64,000 nt of DNA from Streptomonospora alba (GTDB lineage: Bacteria > Actinomycetota > Actinomycetes > Streptosporangiales > Streptosporangiaceae). The notes beneath the pieces were generated by a model. That model saw nothing but the letters and a program-made list of their open reading frames with translations. It made no database searches and was not told the origin of the DNA. The DNA lies in assembly GCF_000826685.1 (NCBI RefSeq), contig NZ_JROO01000028.1, positions 62,001-126,000 on the forward strand, given 5' to 3'. A program made the translations under genes and the position numbers. Positions within the stretch are counted from its first letter, which is position 1, and each line of letters starts with the position of its first letter. Positions 1-8,525 of the stretch are shown piece after piece.

Positions 1-143
1 AACGCCGCACGCTCCGTGGCGGGTTCTCGGCACGCAGCACGGTCTTCGGCCCCTGGCGTCGGGGCGGCGCAGTGGTGTAGGGCCGCAGCGGTCACTGCGG
101 CGAACCGCAGGAGGCGGGATAACCGTTGAATTCCGAAAACGCG

Positions 144-180
144 ACGGGTCCGTAATCTCCCGTCGAGATCACGGACCCGT
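144..180 (-). terminator. Stem-loop terminator downstream of lexA
   Basis: Arms ACGGGTCCGT and ACGGACCCGT pair perfectly. A second inner stem (ATCTC/GAGAT) makes a long two-part hairpin. It begins about 35 nt past the lexA stop, and a short T run (CGTTTTC) follows it on the minus strand. Confidence 0.7.
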
Positions 181-214
181 GCCGAAGCGAGTCGAAGTCG
201 TTATAGCGGGGGTG

Positions 215-982
215 TCATACGCGGCGCAGAACGGTGACGACCTTGCCGAGAATGGTGGCCTCGTCGCCGAGAATGGGCTTGTAGTCGTCGTTCCGCGGCA
301 GCAGCCACACGTGGTCGGCGTCGCGCTTGAAGGTCTTCACCGTGGCCTCGTCATCGAGCAGCGCAGCCACGATGTCGCCGTTGTTGGCGTCGGGCTGCTG
401 GCGGACCACGACCAGGTCGCCGTCGGTGATGGCCGCGTCGACCATCGAATCGCCGACCACGTTCAGCATGAACAGCCGCCCCTCGCCCACGAGCTGCTTG
501 GGCAGGGTGAGCACGTCCTCGATGGACTCCTCGGCCAGGATCGGGCCGCCCGCGGCGATGCGCCCGACCACCGGGACCGCCGTGGCCCGGGATTCGTCGG
601 CCTCGGGAGTCTCCTCCAACTGGTCCCACGAACGGACCGGAGGCTGTCCCGGAATGCGAATTTCGACCGCGCGTGGGCGGTTCTGATCGCGATAGAGATA
701 GCCCTTGCGTTGCAACACCTTCAATTGGTGCGCCACACTGGACGGGCTCGATAGCCCCACCGCGTCGCCGATCTCCCGGATCGACGGCGGATACCCGCGC
801 CGCCGCACGTATCGGTGGATGCAGTTCAATACGCTCTGCTGCCGGGCGGTAAGCTTCGGTGCACTCTCGGCACCGTCGGTGGAATCCTGCGGATCCGCGG
901 GTGGAGCGGCAGTGGACCGGAGCGCGGTGACGGACCCCCCGCCCGCGTGAGGTTCCTGGGTTCCGTGGTTCTCCTCCGGCAC
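215..982 (-). CDS. lexA: LexA SOS repressor (transcriptional repressor, autoprotease)
   Basis: LexA represses DNA-damage genes and cleaves itself when RecA is activated. An N-terminal winged helix (LTARQQSVL... [31 protein letters not shown]) binds SOS boxes. The C-terminal S24 peptidase domain shows the serine motif GDSMVDA and the lysine in EATVKTFKR; the cleavage site is the AG of VGRIAAGGP. The chosen GTG at 982 has a strong AGGAGG 6 nt upstream and gives 255 aa, close to Streptomyces LexA. The frame stays open to an ATG at 1141, which sits about where a good promoter would start RNA, so a longer leaderless form of 308 aa is possible. Divergent from the LysM gene across two SOS boxes, as in mycobacteria. 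Autoregulated by inference. Confidence 0.95.
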   Translation of the reverse strand: MPEENHGTQEPHAGGGSVTALRSTAAPPADPQDSTDGAESAPKLTARQQSVLNCIHRYVRRRGYPPSIREIGDAVGLSSPSSVAHQLKVLQRKGYLYRDQNRPRAVEIRIPGQPPVRSWDQLEETPEADESRATAVPVVGRIAAGGPILAEESIEDVLTLPKQLVGEGRLFMLNVVGDSMVDAAITDGDLVVVRQQPDANNGDIVAALLDDEATVKTFKRDADHVWLLPRNDDYKPILGDEATILGKVVTVLRRV

Positions 983-1146
983 GGCCGGCCTCCTCGGGGG
1001 TCGGTTGTTCTGGGTGCGGCTATCGGTGCAGGCGTCAGGCGGTCCCCCCGACGTGTGGGACCAGCCAGTCGATCGATCTTCGACAGCGGTAACGCGCGTA
1101 TCGCCACCTGGAGTGGCGTCGCCGATACCGCAGCGAAACATGTCCA

Positions 1147-1175
1147 ACGTTACTGCGTGCACACGGCAATATCAA
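1147..1175 (-). promoter_or_regulatory. lexA promoter overlapping an SOS box
   Basis: On the minus strand TTGATA (1175-1170), a 17-nt spacer and TAACGT (1152-1147) form a good sigma-70-type promoter. The -35 overlaps the proximal SOS box, which suits repression by LexA. The predicted start lies near 1140. Confidence 0.6.
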
Positions 1176-1187
1176 ACAAACGTTCGA
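1172..1187. promoter_or_regulatory. LexA-binding SOS box (lexA-proximal)
   Basis: TCAAAC-AAAC-GTTCGA fits the actinobacterial/Bacillus SOS consensus (CGAAC-N4-GTTCG) with one mismatch. It overlaps the lexA -35 element. Confidence 0.75.
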
Positions 1188-1223
1188 GATGGTGCTGAAA
1201 ATTTCGCCCGGATGCGGTAGGAA

Positions 1224-1239
1224 TCGAACGTTAGTTCTA
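1224..1239. promoter_or_regulatory. LexA-binding SOS box (LysM-gene-proximal)
   Basis: TCGAAC-GTTA-GTTCTA has the full GAAC-N4-GTTC core. It sits 30 nt before the LysM gene start, over the expected -10 region. Centre-to-centre distance to the lexA-proximal box is 52 bp. Confidence 0.85.
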
Positions 1240-1268
1240 ATGGACTGGCGTACGAAGGTGAGGGCTGT

Positions 1269-1979
1269 GTGGCCATGACTCTGTCTGCGTCTCAATCCGC
1301 CGCTGCATTCGAATCCCCCGTGACCTGGCCCGACACACCGGCTCCCGAGGGGCCCGACCGGCGCCGCCGACGCGCGCGGCTGTCGGTGGTTCCGGCGCAG
1401 GCGCCGTCGGCCGCGGCACCCGCCCGCGGGAGCGAGAGCGCGTCGGCTGCCACCACAGCGATGCCGGGCGCGCACAACGGCGCGCTGTTCGACTGGGCCG
1501 AGCAGCTCCCGGAGTGGAGCCGCGCCGCGGCCGCCCCGCGGACCGCGCACCGCTCGCGCACGGCGTATCCGGCTCCCGAGTCGGCCGCCGCCGCTCGCGC
1601 CGCGGTCCCGGCGTTCACCGCTGCCGCGGCTCCGGTGCTCACCGCCGCGGTCCAGGTCTGGAACGACCGCCTTACCCGCCGCGGGCGCATGGTCGTGGGC
1701 GCTGCCGCCTCGGTCCTGGCCACCGCCGTGCTCGCCTCGCTCGTCATGGCCGCCACCACCGGGGGCGCCTCCGCCTCGGGCGCGCCCGCCGAGAGCGCGA
1801 TCCGCGAGGAAGCCCCCTCCACCGTCGTCGTCCGCGACGGCGACACGCTGTGGGAGATCGCCGAGCGCGTGCGGCCCGCCGACGACCCGCGCAGCACCGT
1901 GCACGAGATCGTCCGGGAGAACGGCCTCGGCGAGTCCGAGCTCGAACCCGGCCAAGAGCTCGTCATGCCGGACTTCTGA
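1269..1979 (+). CDS. SOS-controlled LysM-domain membrane protein (Rv2719c/ChiZ-like)
   Basis: This 236-aa protein has an Ala/Pro/Arg-rich cytoplasmic N-terminus, one membrane segment (VVGAAASVLATAVLASLVMA, about residues 140-160) and a C-terminal LysM peptidoglycan-binding domain (TVVVRDGDTLWEIAERVRP... LEPGQELVMPDF). Divergent pairing with lexA and an SOS box at 1224 match mycobacterial Rv2719c (ChiZ), an SOS-induced cell-wall protein that halts division. That role is inferred from synteny; no hydrolase domain is visible. The GTG start at 1269 has GGTGAGG upstream; an in-frame ATG at 1275 is the alternative. Confidence 0.85.
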   Translation: MAMTLSASQSAAAFESPVTWPDTPAPEGPDRRRRRARLSVVPAQAPSAAAPARGSESASAATTAMPGAHNGALFDWAEQLPEWSRAAAAPRTAHRSRTAYPAPESAAAARAAVPAFTAAAAPVLTAAVQVWNDRLTRRGRMVVGAAASVLATAVLASLVMAATTGGASASGAPAESAIREEAPSTVVVRDGDTLWEIAERVRPADDPRSTVHEIVRENGLGESELEPGQELVMPDF

Positions 1980-2609
1980 CCGGACGCCCGAACCGGCCGC
2001 ACCGGACCCCGGGCGTGTCGATCCAGCGGCGAGCCGCAAGCCGCGCCGGCTCCAGCGCCGGGCGGCACCCGTGCAGGCGCCGCGCCGGGGCCGCCGCGCA
2101 GCGTCGGAAGCATGCGTCGGCGCACCGATCGCCCGCGCCCCGAGTCGACCCGCCGCCGATTGCGCCCGGGCCCCTGCGCGCAGCTCCACAGCCGCCGGCA
2201 CAGCCGCGCCGGTGCCGCCGTGGAGATTTCCCACTGCGCCCGCCGCGGTGCCGGTGCCATGCGCCGACCCGCCGTGCACACGGCCTGAGGACCCTGCGCG
2301 GCCTCGGCGTGTGGCCGTCGGCGCGGGCGGCGCGGACGAGTAAGGTACCGACCGGCCGCCCCCGAGGCCGTCGCCGGACATCCGTCCGGATCGCCGCCGG
2401 TGCGCCGGTCCTCCTCTTCGCCGAAACGCCACCGCAGGTGCGGGCGCATCCAGGTCCTGCGGCCGGGATCGCCGGAGCGGACGCGCCCGGCTGTGGCCAT
2501 ACACACACGGCGGGGCCGTGTGCGCGGGGACGCAGAGGGCGCGCCCGGCCACCTCACGTGTTTTGGCGCCGGTGACCTGCGGCGCTCTGGCGCCGTCTGC
2601 ATCAGGGAC
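1980..2609. other. Long intergenic stretch without a supported gene
   Basis: About 630 bp between the LysM gene and the nrdR promoter. Open frames exist in several phases but all read as Arg/Pro/Ala-rich shadow translations without a ribosome-binding site. No B12-riboswitch core was found, although a B12 enzyme lies downstream. Confidence 0.5.
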
Positions 2610-2638
2610 TTGCGTAGTGGGTAGGGCGGTCATAGGTT
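2610..2638 (+). promoter_or_regulatory. nrdR-nrdJ promoter
   Basis: TTGCGT (2610-2615), a 17-nt spacer and TAGGTT (2633-2638) form a clear sigma-70-type promoter. The predicted start near 2645 falls inside the first NrdR box, so NrdR binding would block initiation. Confidence 0.7.
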
Positions 2639-2640
2639 AA

Positions 2641-2688
2641 CCACAACATCTAGTGCTCGCCGTGGAACACGCAGCCTAGAAATTGTGC
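2641..2688 (+). promoter_or_regulatory. Tandem NrdR boxes
   Basis: Two 16-bp elements, CCACAACATCTAGTGC (2641-2656) and AGCCTAGAAATTGTGC (2673-2688), resemble the NrdR-box consensus ACACwATATATwGTGT at 12 and 11 of 16 positions. They are spaced 32 bp, about three helical turns, the arrangement known for Streptomyces nrd promoters. They lie just downstream of the -10 element. Confidence 0.8.
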
Positions 2689-2860
2689 TTTAGTAGGTAC
2701 CTGATCCTCGTCGATCCACCGCTCCGCGGGCGATTCCGACGGGGACCGGCCACCGGGCCACCGCCGTGCCGGCGCATCCCGCACATCCGCGGGCGGCGCC
2801 GTGCGGCCGCGGCGCCGGGGCCGGGACGAGCCGAGCCGATCACGGGGGAGGGACGCCGGC

Positions 2861-3358
2861 GTGCACTGCCCGTTCTGCCGTCATCCGGACACCCGGGTGA
2901 TCGACAGCCGGTCCGCCGAGGACGGCTCGGCCATCCGGCGCCGGAGGTCCTGTCCGCAGTGCGAGCGCCGCTTCACCACGCAGGAGACGGTCCTGCTGAT
3001 GGTGGCCAAGCGCTCGGGCGTGACCGAGCCGTTCTCCCGGACCAAGATCGTCGCCGGTGTGCGGCGTGCCTGCCAGGGGCGGCCGGTCACCGAGGACTCG
3101 CTGGCCCAGCTGGGCCAGCAGGTCGAGGAGGAGATCCGCTCCCGGGGCGTGGCCGAGGTCCCCGCCCACGAGATCGGACTGGCGATACTCGGCCCGCTGC
3201 GTGAGCTCGACGAGGTCGCCTACCTGCACTTCGCCTCGGTCTACCGCGGATTCGAGTCGCTGGCCGACTTCGAGACCGAGATCGCCGTACTGCGCGAGGG
3301 ACGGGAGCGAAGCGGGGCCACTCCGGCGCAACCGGCCGAGGCCGAGGACGAGGACTGA
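2861..3358 (+). CDS. nrdR: NrdR, ribonucleotide reductase regulator
   Basis: NrdR is a (d)ATP-sensing repressor of ribonucleotide reductase genes. The 165-aa protein starts [17 protein letters not shown] and has the zinc-ribbon CPFC... [10 protein letters not shown], then an ATP-cone domain ([24 protein letters not shown]... [33 protein letters not shown]). The GTG at 2861 is chosen because the family starts at this zinc ribbon and GGGGGAGGG lies 11-15 nt upstream; an in-frame start at 2801 would add 20 unsupported residues. It is first in an operon with nrdJ (110-nt gap) and likely autoregulated through the NrdR boxes. Confidence 0.95.
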   Translation: MHCPFCRHPDTRVIDSRSAEDGSAIRRRRSCPQCERRFTTQETVLLMVAKRSGVTEPFSRTKIVAGVRRACQGRPVTEDSLAQLGQQVEEEIRSRGVAEVPAHEIGLAILGPLRELDEVAYLHFASVYRGFESLADFETEIAVLREGRERSGATPAQPAEAEDED

Positions 3359-3467
3359 AGGACGAGGACAGGGCCGCAGTGGGCGGCCGGGCGAGCACGA
3401 CGCACCGCACCGGGCCGGGTGGAGCGGTGCATGAACCGGGTACGCGACGAGGAGCAGGGGGAGCGAG

Positions 3468-6302
3468 ATGACTGAGACCGCAAGCGGGGCGGCTCGCAAG
3501 GGAAAGGACCGGCGCAAGGGGCTGAAGATGGAGCGCATCTTCACGCAGCCGGACGTCCACCCCTATGACGCGGTCGAGTGGGAGCGCCGCGACGTCGTCA
3601 TGACCAACTGGCGCGACGGCACGGTCAACTTCGAGCAGCGCGGCGTGGAGTTCCCCGCCGGCTGGTCGATGAACGCCACCCAGATCGTCGCGAGCAAGTA
3701 CTTCCGCGGCGCGATGGGCACCCCCGAGCGCGAGTGGAGCCTCAAGCAGCTTGTCGACAGGGTGGCCGGCACCTACACCGAGACCGGCAAGGCCTACGGC
3801 TACTTCGCCACCGACGAAGACGCCGAGATCTTCGACCACGAGCTCAAGCACGCTCTGGTCAACCAGTACTTCAGCTTCAACTCCCCCGTCTGGTTCAACG
3901 TCGGCACCTCCTCCAGCCAGCAGGTCTCGGCATGCTTCATCCTCTCCGTGGACGACACCATGGAGTCGATCCTGGACTGGTACAAGGAAGAGGGGATCAT
4001 CTTCAAGGGCGGTTCCGGCGCGGGGGTCAACCTCTCGCGGATCCGCTCCAGCAGCGAGCTGCTGACCTCCGGCGGCACCGCCTCGGGCCCGGTGTCCTTC
4101 ATGCGCGGCGCCGACGCCTCGGCGGGGACCATCAAATCCGGCGGCGCCACCCGCCGTGCCGCCAAGATGGTCGTGCTCGACGTCGACCACCCCGACATCG
4201 GGGAGTTCGTCCAGACCAAGGCGCGCGAGGAGCACAAGATCCGCGCCCTGCGCGACGCCGGGTTCGACGTCGACCTGGGCGGCGACGACATGTTCAGCGT
4301 CCAGTACCAGAACGCCAACAACTCCGTGCGGGTCTCCGACGCCTTCATGCGCGCCGTGGAATCCGGCTCCGACTTCGGGCTGACGTCGCGTACCTCCGGT
4401 GAGGTCGTGGCCACCGTCGACGCCAACGAGCTGTTCCGCACGATGGCCAAGGCCGCCTGGGAGTGCGCCGACCCCGGACTGCAGTACGACGACACCATCA
4501 ACGACTGGCACACCACGCCCGAAAGCGGGCGTATCAGTGCGAGCAACCCGTGCTCGGAGTACGTCCACCTCGACAACTCCTCCTGCAACCTGGCCTCGAT
4601 CAACCTGCTGAAGTTCCTCGACGAGAAGGACGAGTTCGACATCGCGTCCTTCGTCAAGCTGACCGAGCTGGTCATCACGGCGATGGACATCTCCATCAGC
4701 TTCGCCGACTTCCCCACCGAGAAGATCGGCGAGACGACCCGGGCCTTCCGCCAGCTGGGCATCGGCTACGCCAATCTCGGCGCCCTGCTGATGGCCACCG
4801 GCCACGCCTACGACTCCGACGGCGGCCGCGCCGTCGCGGGCGCCATCACCTCGCTGATGACCGGCACCGCCTACAAGCGCAGCGCCGAGATGGCCGGCGT
4901 CGTGGGCCCCTACGAGGGCTACGCCAAGAACACCGAGGCCCACAAGCGGGTCATGCGCAAACACGCCGCCGCCAACGACGACCTGCGCGCCGTCGGCTCC
5001 ATGGACCGCGCCATCTCCACCGCGGCCACCACGGCCTGGCAGCAGTGCCTCAAGACCGGCGAGAAGAACGGCTGGCGCAACGCCCAGGCCAGTCTGCTCG
5101 CCCCCACGGGGACCATCGGCTTCATGATGGACTGCGACACCACCGGCATCGAGCCCGACTTCTCGCTGGTCAAGTACAAGAAGCTGGTCGGCGGCGGGTC
5201 GATGCAGATCGTCAACCAGGCGATCCCGCGGGCGCTGCGCAACCTCGGCTACCAGGAGGAGCAGGTCGAGGCGATCGTCGAGTACATCGCCGACAACGGC
5301 CACGTCGTCGACGCCCCCGGGCTGCGCCCCGAGCACTACGAGGTCTTCGACTGCGCCATGGGCAAGCGCTACATCAAGCCCATGGGCCACGTGGAGATGA
5401 TGGGCGCTGTGCAGCCGTTCCTCTCCGGCGCGATCTCCAAGACGGTGAACGTGCCCGAGGACGCCACCGTGGAGGACTTCGAGCACATCTACTTCCAGGG
5501 CTGGAAGCTGGGGCTCAAGGCGCTGGCGGTCTACCGCGACAACTGCAAGGTCGGCCAGCCGCTGTCCACCGCCTCCACCGAGAGCAAGGAGCAGTCCACG
5601 CCCGAGCCGGAGGTCGTCGAGGTCAACCGCCCCGTGCGGCGCCGCCTGCCCAAGAAGCGGCCGAGCCAGACCGTGTCCTTCTCGGTCGGCGGCGCGGAGG
5701 GATACATCACCGCGGGCTCCTACCCCGACGACGGCCTCGGCGAGGTCTTCATGAAGCTCGGCAAGCAGGGCTCCACGCTCGCCGGCGTCATGGACGCGTT
5801 CTCCATCGCCATCTCGATCGCGCTGCAGTACGGGGTCCCGCTGGAGACCTACGTCGACAAGTTCACCAACATGCGCTTCGACCCGGCGGGGATGACCGAC
5901 GATCCCGACATCCGCATGGCCCAGTCGGTCATCGACTACATCTTCCGCCGCCTGGCGCTGGACTACCTGCCCTATGACGAGCGCGCCGCTCTGGGCGTGC
6001 TCTCGGCCGAGGAGCGCCGCGCTCAGGCCAACGGCGAGGACCCGGCCCAGGTCGCCGCCGAGGTGGAGTCCTACGCCCAGTCGGCTCCGCTGACCCCGGC
6101 CGAGCGCGCCGCCGAGGAGGAGGACACCGGAAACTCCGGCGAGGAGGAGCGCGGCGGGCGGCGCTCGACCGTCGAACCGGTCGAGCGCAGCCAGGGCTTC
6201 GTCGCCGACGCTCCGTTGTGCGTCACCTGCGGCACCAAGATGCGGCCGTCGGGCAGCTGCTACGCCTGCGAGGGCTGCGGCGCCACCAGCGGCTGCAGCT
6301 GA
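3468..6302 (+). CDS. nrdJ: Vitamin B12-dependent (class II) ribonucleoside-diphosphate reductase
   Basis: NrdJ reduces ribonucleotides to deoxyribonucleotides using adenosylcobalamin and works without oxygen. The 944-aa length is normal. Visible features: N-terminal substrate region (FKGGSGAGVNLSRIRSS), the catalytic barrel motif NPCSEYVHLDNSSCNLASINL around Cys362 and Cys373, LLAPTGTIGFMMDCDTTGIEPDFSLVKYKKL, and a C-terminal Cys-rich tail (CVTCGTKMRPSGSCYACEGCGATSGCS) of the redox/zinc-ribbon type. The ATG at 3468 has GGGGGAG upstream. Probably cotranscribed with nrdR and repressed by it. Two hairpins follow the stop. Confidence 0.97.
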   Translation: MTETASGAARKGKDRRKGLKMERIFTQPDVHPYDAVEWERRDVVMTNWRDGTVNFEQRGVEFPAGWSMNATQIVASKYFRGAMGTPEREWSLKQLVDRVAGTYTETGKAYGYFATDEDAEIFDHELKHALVNQYFSFNSPVWFNVGTSSSQQVSACFILSVDDTMESILDWYKEEGIIFKGGSGAGVNLSRIRSSSELLTSGGTASGPVSFMRGADASAGTIKSGGATRRAAKMVVLDVDHPDIGEFVQTKAREEHKIRALRDAGFDVDLGGDDMFSVQYQNANNSVRVSDAFMRAVESGSDFGLTSRTSGEVVATVDANELFRTMAKAAWECADPGLQYDDTINDWHTTPESGRISASNPCSEYVHLDNSSCNLASINLLKFLDEKDEFDIASFVKLTELVITAMDISISFADFPTEKIGETTRAFRQLGIGYANLGALLMATGHAYDSDGGRAVAGAITSLMTGTAYKRSAEMAGVVGPYEGYAKNTEAHKRVMRKHAAANDDLRAVGSMDRAISTAATTAWQQCLKTGEKNGWRNAQASLLAPTGTIGFMMDCDTTGIEPDFSLVKYKKLVGGGSMQIVNQAIPRALRNLGYQEEQVEAIVEYIADNGHVVDAPGLRPEHYEVFDCAMGKRYIKPMGHVEMMGAVQPFLSGAISKTVNVPEDATVEDFEHIYFQGWKLGLKALAVYRDNCKVGQPLSTASTESKEQSTPEPEVVEVNRPVRRRLPKKRPSQTVSFSVGGAEGYITAGSYPDDGLGEVFMKLGKQGSTLAGVMDAFSIAISIALQYGVPLETYVDKFTNMRFDPAGMTDDPDIRMAQSVIDYIFRRLALDYLPYDERAALGVLSAEERRAQANGEDPAQVAAEVESYAQSAPLTPAERAAEEEDTGNSGEEERGGRRSTVEPVERSQGFVADAPLCVTCGTKMRPSGSCYACEGCGATSGCS

Positions 6303-6326
6303 GGCCGGTTAGGCACGGCACGACCG

Positions 6327-6364
6327 ACCGGCGGCGGCCCGAACCAGACCGGGCCGCCGCCGGT
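6327..6364 (+). terminator. nrdJ terminator hairpin
   Basis: Perfect 15-bp arms ACCGGCGGCGGCCCG / CGGGCCGCCGCCGGT with an 8-nt loop, 25 nt after the nrdJ stop. There is no strong T run. Confidence 0.75.
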
Positions 6365-6415
6365 TCCCGTCACGGCGGGCCGGACTCGGCCCTTGCCGGC
6401 GGGAGGCACTGCGCT

Positions 6416-6451
6416 AAGCGGGACGGCGACATGATTCGCCGTCCCGCTTTT
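6416..6451 (+). terminator. Intrinsic terminator (second, after nrdJ)
   Basis: Perfect 14-bp arms AAGCGGGACGGCGA / TCGCCGTCCCGCTT with a 6-nt loop, ending in TTTT. It backs up the hairpin at 6327. Confidence 0.8.
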
Positions 6452-6510
6452 CGCTGTCTCGGGGCCGGCCGGGGCGGCCTGCGGGGCGCGACTCCTGTCA
6501 CCTGCGTTCC

Positions 6511-6539
6511 TTGCGTATCGCTCCCGACGTCTCTAGGCT
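6511..6539 (+). promoter_or_regulatory. Promoter of the glucanase-like gene
   Basis: TTGCGT (6511-6516), 17 nt, then TAGGCT (6534-6539). The -35 and spacing are identical to those of the nrdR promoter. It leaves a leader of about 160 nt. Confidence 0.55.
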
Positions 6540-6706
6540 CGGGCGTCACTCAACGGAAAGGGTTGTTTACGAAAACGAGCGGCGCGCGACGGAAGTGCGC
6601 CGCTCGGGAACCGCGGGCGGCTCCGCGCGCTTCCCCCGCCTCCGCTGTATGAACGGGCGGAAGCCCTCGGTCCCGTCGCCCGGAACCCCGAGGAAGGGAA
6701 CCTGTG

Positions 6707-7894
6707 ATGATCGATCGACGTTCGTTCCTACGCACCACCGGAGGGGCCGCGCTGGCCGCCCCGCTGCTCGGCTCGGCCGCCTGCGGCGCCTCCACCGGCG
6801 GCGCCCAGCTCGCCTCCGGCAGCAAGGAGGCCTCGGCCGGGGCGCTCCCCGTCTCCTTCGCCAACGAGAGCGGTTACCCCGACAGCGCCGTGCGCCTCTA
6901 CATCGTCGGTACCGACACCTCTACCGGCAAGCAGGGCCGGGTCCGCCCCGACGGCACCTTCGCGCCGGTCCAACTCTCCGACAACACCGACGGCGGCTAC
7001 ACCGATTACTCCATTCCCCTGACCGAGGCGGGCGGCCTGACGCTGCCGTTCATGTCCGGGCGCATCTACCTCGCCCTGGAGGGCAAGCTGCGCTTCAAGG
7101 CCGTCGAGGACGGCAACGGCGACGCCGCTCTGCAGTACCCGGCCGGGTGGGTGGAGTCCGACTCCAGTTTCGACGTCCTGCACGACACGGTGGAGTTCAC
7201 CCACGACGAAACCGGAATGTACTGCAACACCACGATGGTGGACTCGTTCTGCGTCCCCCTGGCGATCGCGCTCAGCGGCGAGCGCGAGCAGTCGACCGGC
7301 AGGCTCAAGCCCGGCGGGCGCGACAGGGTCTTCGACACCTTGCTGGCCGACCCCGACTACTCCCCGCTCGTGGTCGGCGACCGCCGCCGGGTGATCGCAC
7401 CCGGTCACGGCATCGACTCCGGACGCTTCTCCGCCGACTACTACGCCTCCTACATCGACCGGGTGTGGTCCCGATACAGCGGGACCGACCTGCGCGTCAC
7501 CACCAACGAGGGCACCTTCACCGGCCGGGTCGACGGCTCGGGCCAGCTGGCCTTCGACGGCGGGGTGGCGCCCATCGCCAAGCCCTCGACCCGCGACGTG
7601 TTCTTCTGCGACGGCGCCCTGACGGCCCCCAACGACGGCATCACCGGCCCGGTCGCGGCGATCCTCGGTGCGGCGTTCAACCGCTCGACCCTGCTGGACA
7701 CCGCCGAGCACCCGGTGAGCGAGGCGTCGGCGTTCTACAACGCCGATGTCACCAACAAGTACGCCGCGGTGTTCCACGAGGTCACCGAGGACGGCCGTGC
7801 CTACGGGTTCGCCTTCGACGACGTCTCGGGCTTCGCCTCCTACATCCAGGACCACTCTCCGGCGTCCTTCGAGGTCAGTCTGACCCCCTTCTAA
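6707..7894 (+). CDS. Secreted GH64-type beta-1,3-glucanase-like lipoprotein
   Basis: The 395-aa precursor begins MIDRRSFLRTTGGAALAAPLLGSAAC, a twin-arginine signal with a lipobox-like LGSAAC, so export by Tat and lipid anchoring are likely. The mature part resembles GH64 (laminaripentaose-producing beta-1,3-glucanase): PVSFANESGYPDSAVRLYIVG, FDVLHDTVEFTHDETGMYCNTTMVDSFCVPLAI and GCAYGFAFDDVSGF-like C-terminal elements (GRAYGFAFDDVSGFASYIQDH). GH64 enzymes cleave fungal or plant beta-1,3-glucan outside the cell. Substrate is inferred from family. GTG at 6704 directly precedes the chosen ATG; AGGAAGGG serves both. A monocistronic unit between strong hairpins. Confidence 0.82.
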   Translation: MIDRRSFLRTTGGAALAAPLLGSAACGASTGGAQLASGSKEASAGALPVSFANESGYPDSAVRLYIVGTDTSTGKQGRVRPDGTFAPVQLSDNTDGGYTDYSIPLTEAGGLTLPFMSGRIYLALEGKLRFKAVEDGNGDAALQYPAGWVESDSSFDVLHDTVEFTHDETGMYCNTTMVDSFCVPLAIALSGEREQSTGRLKPGGRDRVFDTLLADPDYSPLVVGDRRRVIAPGHGIDSGRFSADYYASYIDRVWSRYSGTDLRVTTNEGTFTGRVDGSGQLAFDGGVAPIAKPSTRDVFFCDGALTAPNDGITGPVAAILGAAFNRSTLLDTAEHPVSEASAFYNADVTNKYAAVFHEVTEDGRAYGFAFDDVSGFASYIQDHSPASFEVSLTPF

Positions 7895-7932
7895 GCACCC
7901 CCTGCCTGCATCACTGAAAAGGGCACACCCTC

Positions 7933-7962
7933 GGCGGGCGAGAGAGCGCTCTCTCGCCCGCC
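7933..7962 (+). terminator. 30-bp perfect palindrome after the glucanase gene
   Basis: GGCGGGCGAGAGAGC and its exact complement abut without spacer, 38 nt past the stop. It most likely acts as a terminator. The zero-loop symmetry could also suit a dimeric DNA-binding protein. Confidence 0.6.
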
Positions 7963-8039
7963 GGGCGGCGCAGCGCGGGATTGGCGGGCGTGCTCGGCGG
8001 GTAACCCGTGGTCACCCGTTTCGCACAAAGGTGGCCGCC

Positions 8040-8468
8040 ATGCTGATCGCTGAGATTCTGCGCAACAAGGGGTCGGACGTCGTGGCCGTCGACCCCGGGG
8101 ATTCGGTGGCCGGGCTGCTGACACTGCTGGCCCGCCACAACATCGGTGCCGTGGTGGTGATGCACGACGGCAGGCTGGCCGGCGTGGCATCCGAGCGCGA
8201 CGTCGTGCGTGCGCTGGACGAGCGCGGACCCGCGCTGCTGGAGGCGCCGGTCTCCGAGATCATGACCGCCGGCGTCGTCACGTGCACCACCGAGGACACC
8301 GACGACACACTCACCGTGCTGATGACCGAGAACCGCGTCCGCCATGTGCCGGTGCTCGACGGCGATTCGCCCGTGGGCATCGTCAGCATCGGCGACGTGG
8401 TCAAGGCCCGCATCAGCCAGCTGGAGCAGGACCGCCGCCAGCTGGAGGCCTACATCACCCAGGGGTGA
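8040..8468 (+). CDS. CBS-domain pair protein
   Basis: A soluble 142-aa protein made of two tandem CBS motifs: MLIAEILRNKGSDVVAVDPGDSVAGLLTLLARHNIGAVVVM...GVASERDVVRAL and VSEIMTAGVVTCTTEDTDDTLTVLMTENRVRHVPVLD...GIVSIGDVVKARI. CBS pairs bind adenine nucleotides and usually sense energy state; partner and ligand are unknown here. The ATG at 8040 is preferred over the in-frame GTG at 8031 because AAAGG lies 8 nt before it and the family starts at this methionine. Stand-alone gene, converging on the next one across a hairpin. Confidence 0.9.
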   Translation: MLIAEILRNKGSDVVAVDPGDSVAGLLTLLARHNIGAVVVMHDGRLAGVASERDVVRALDERGPALLEAPVSEIMTAGVVTCTTEDTDDTLTVLMTENRVRHVPVLDGDSPVGIVSIGDVVKARISQLEQDRRQLEAYITQG

Positions 8469-8484
8469 GGAGCCCCGGGCCCGC

Positions 8485-8517
8485 CGCCCGCGCCCGGCGC
8501 CCCGCCGGGCGCGGGCG
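8485..8517. terminator. Bidirectional terminator hairpin
   Basis: Perfect 15-bp arms CGCCCGCGCCCGGCG / CGCCGGGCGCGGGCG with a 3-nt loop lie between the convergent CBS gene (+) and the small membrane-protein gene (-). Confidence 0.75.
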
Positions 8518-8525
8518 ACGTCTGT

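Noticed and set aside
1514-2575. 353-codon open frame overlapping the LysM gene and the intergenic region (+)
   Set aside because: Arg/Pro-rich shadow translation, no ribosome-binding site, and it conflicts with the clear LysM frame.
1980-2860. Cobalamin riboswitch upstream of the B12-dependent reductase operon
   Set aside because: No B12-box core (GCCACTG context) or associated stems were seen by eye; NrdR boxes explain control.
3087-5486. 799-codon minus-strand frame across nrdR-nrdJ
   Set aside because: Antisense shadow of nrdJ produced by strong third-position GC; no start signal and no recognisable domain.
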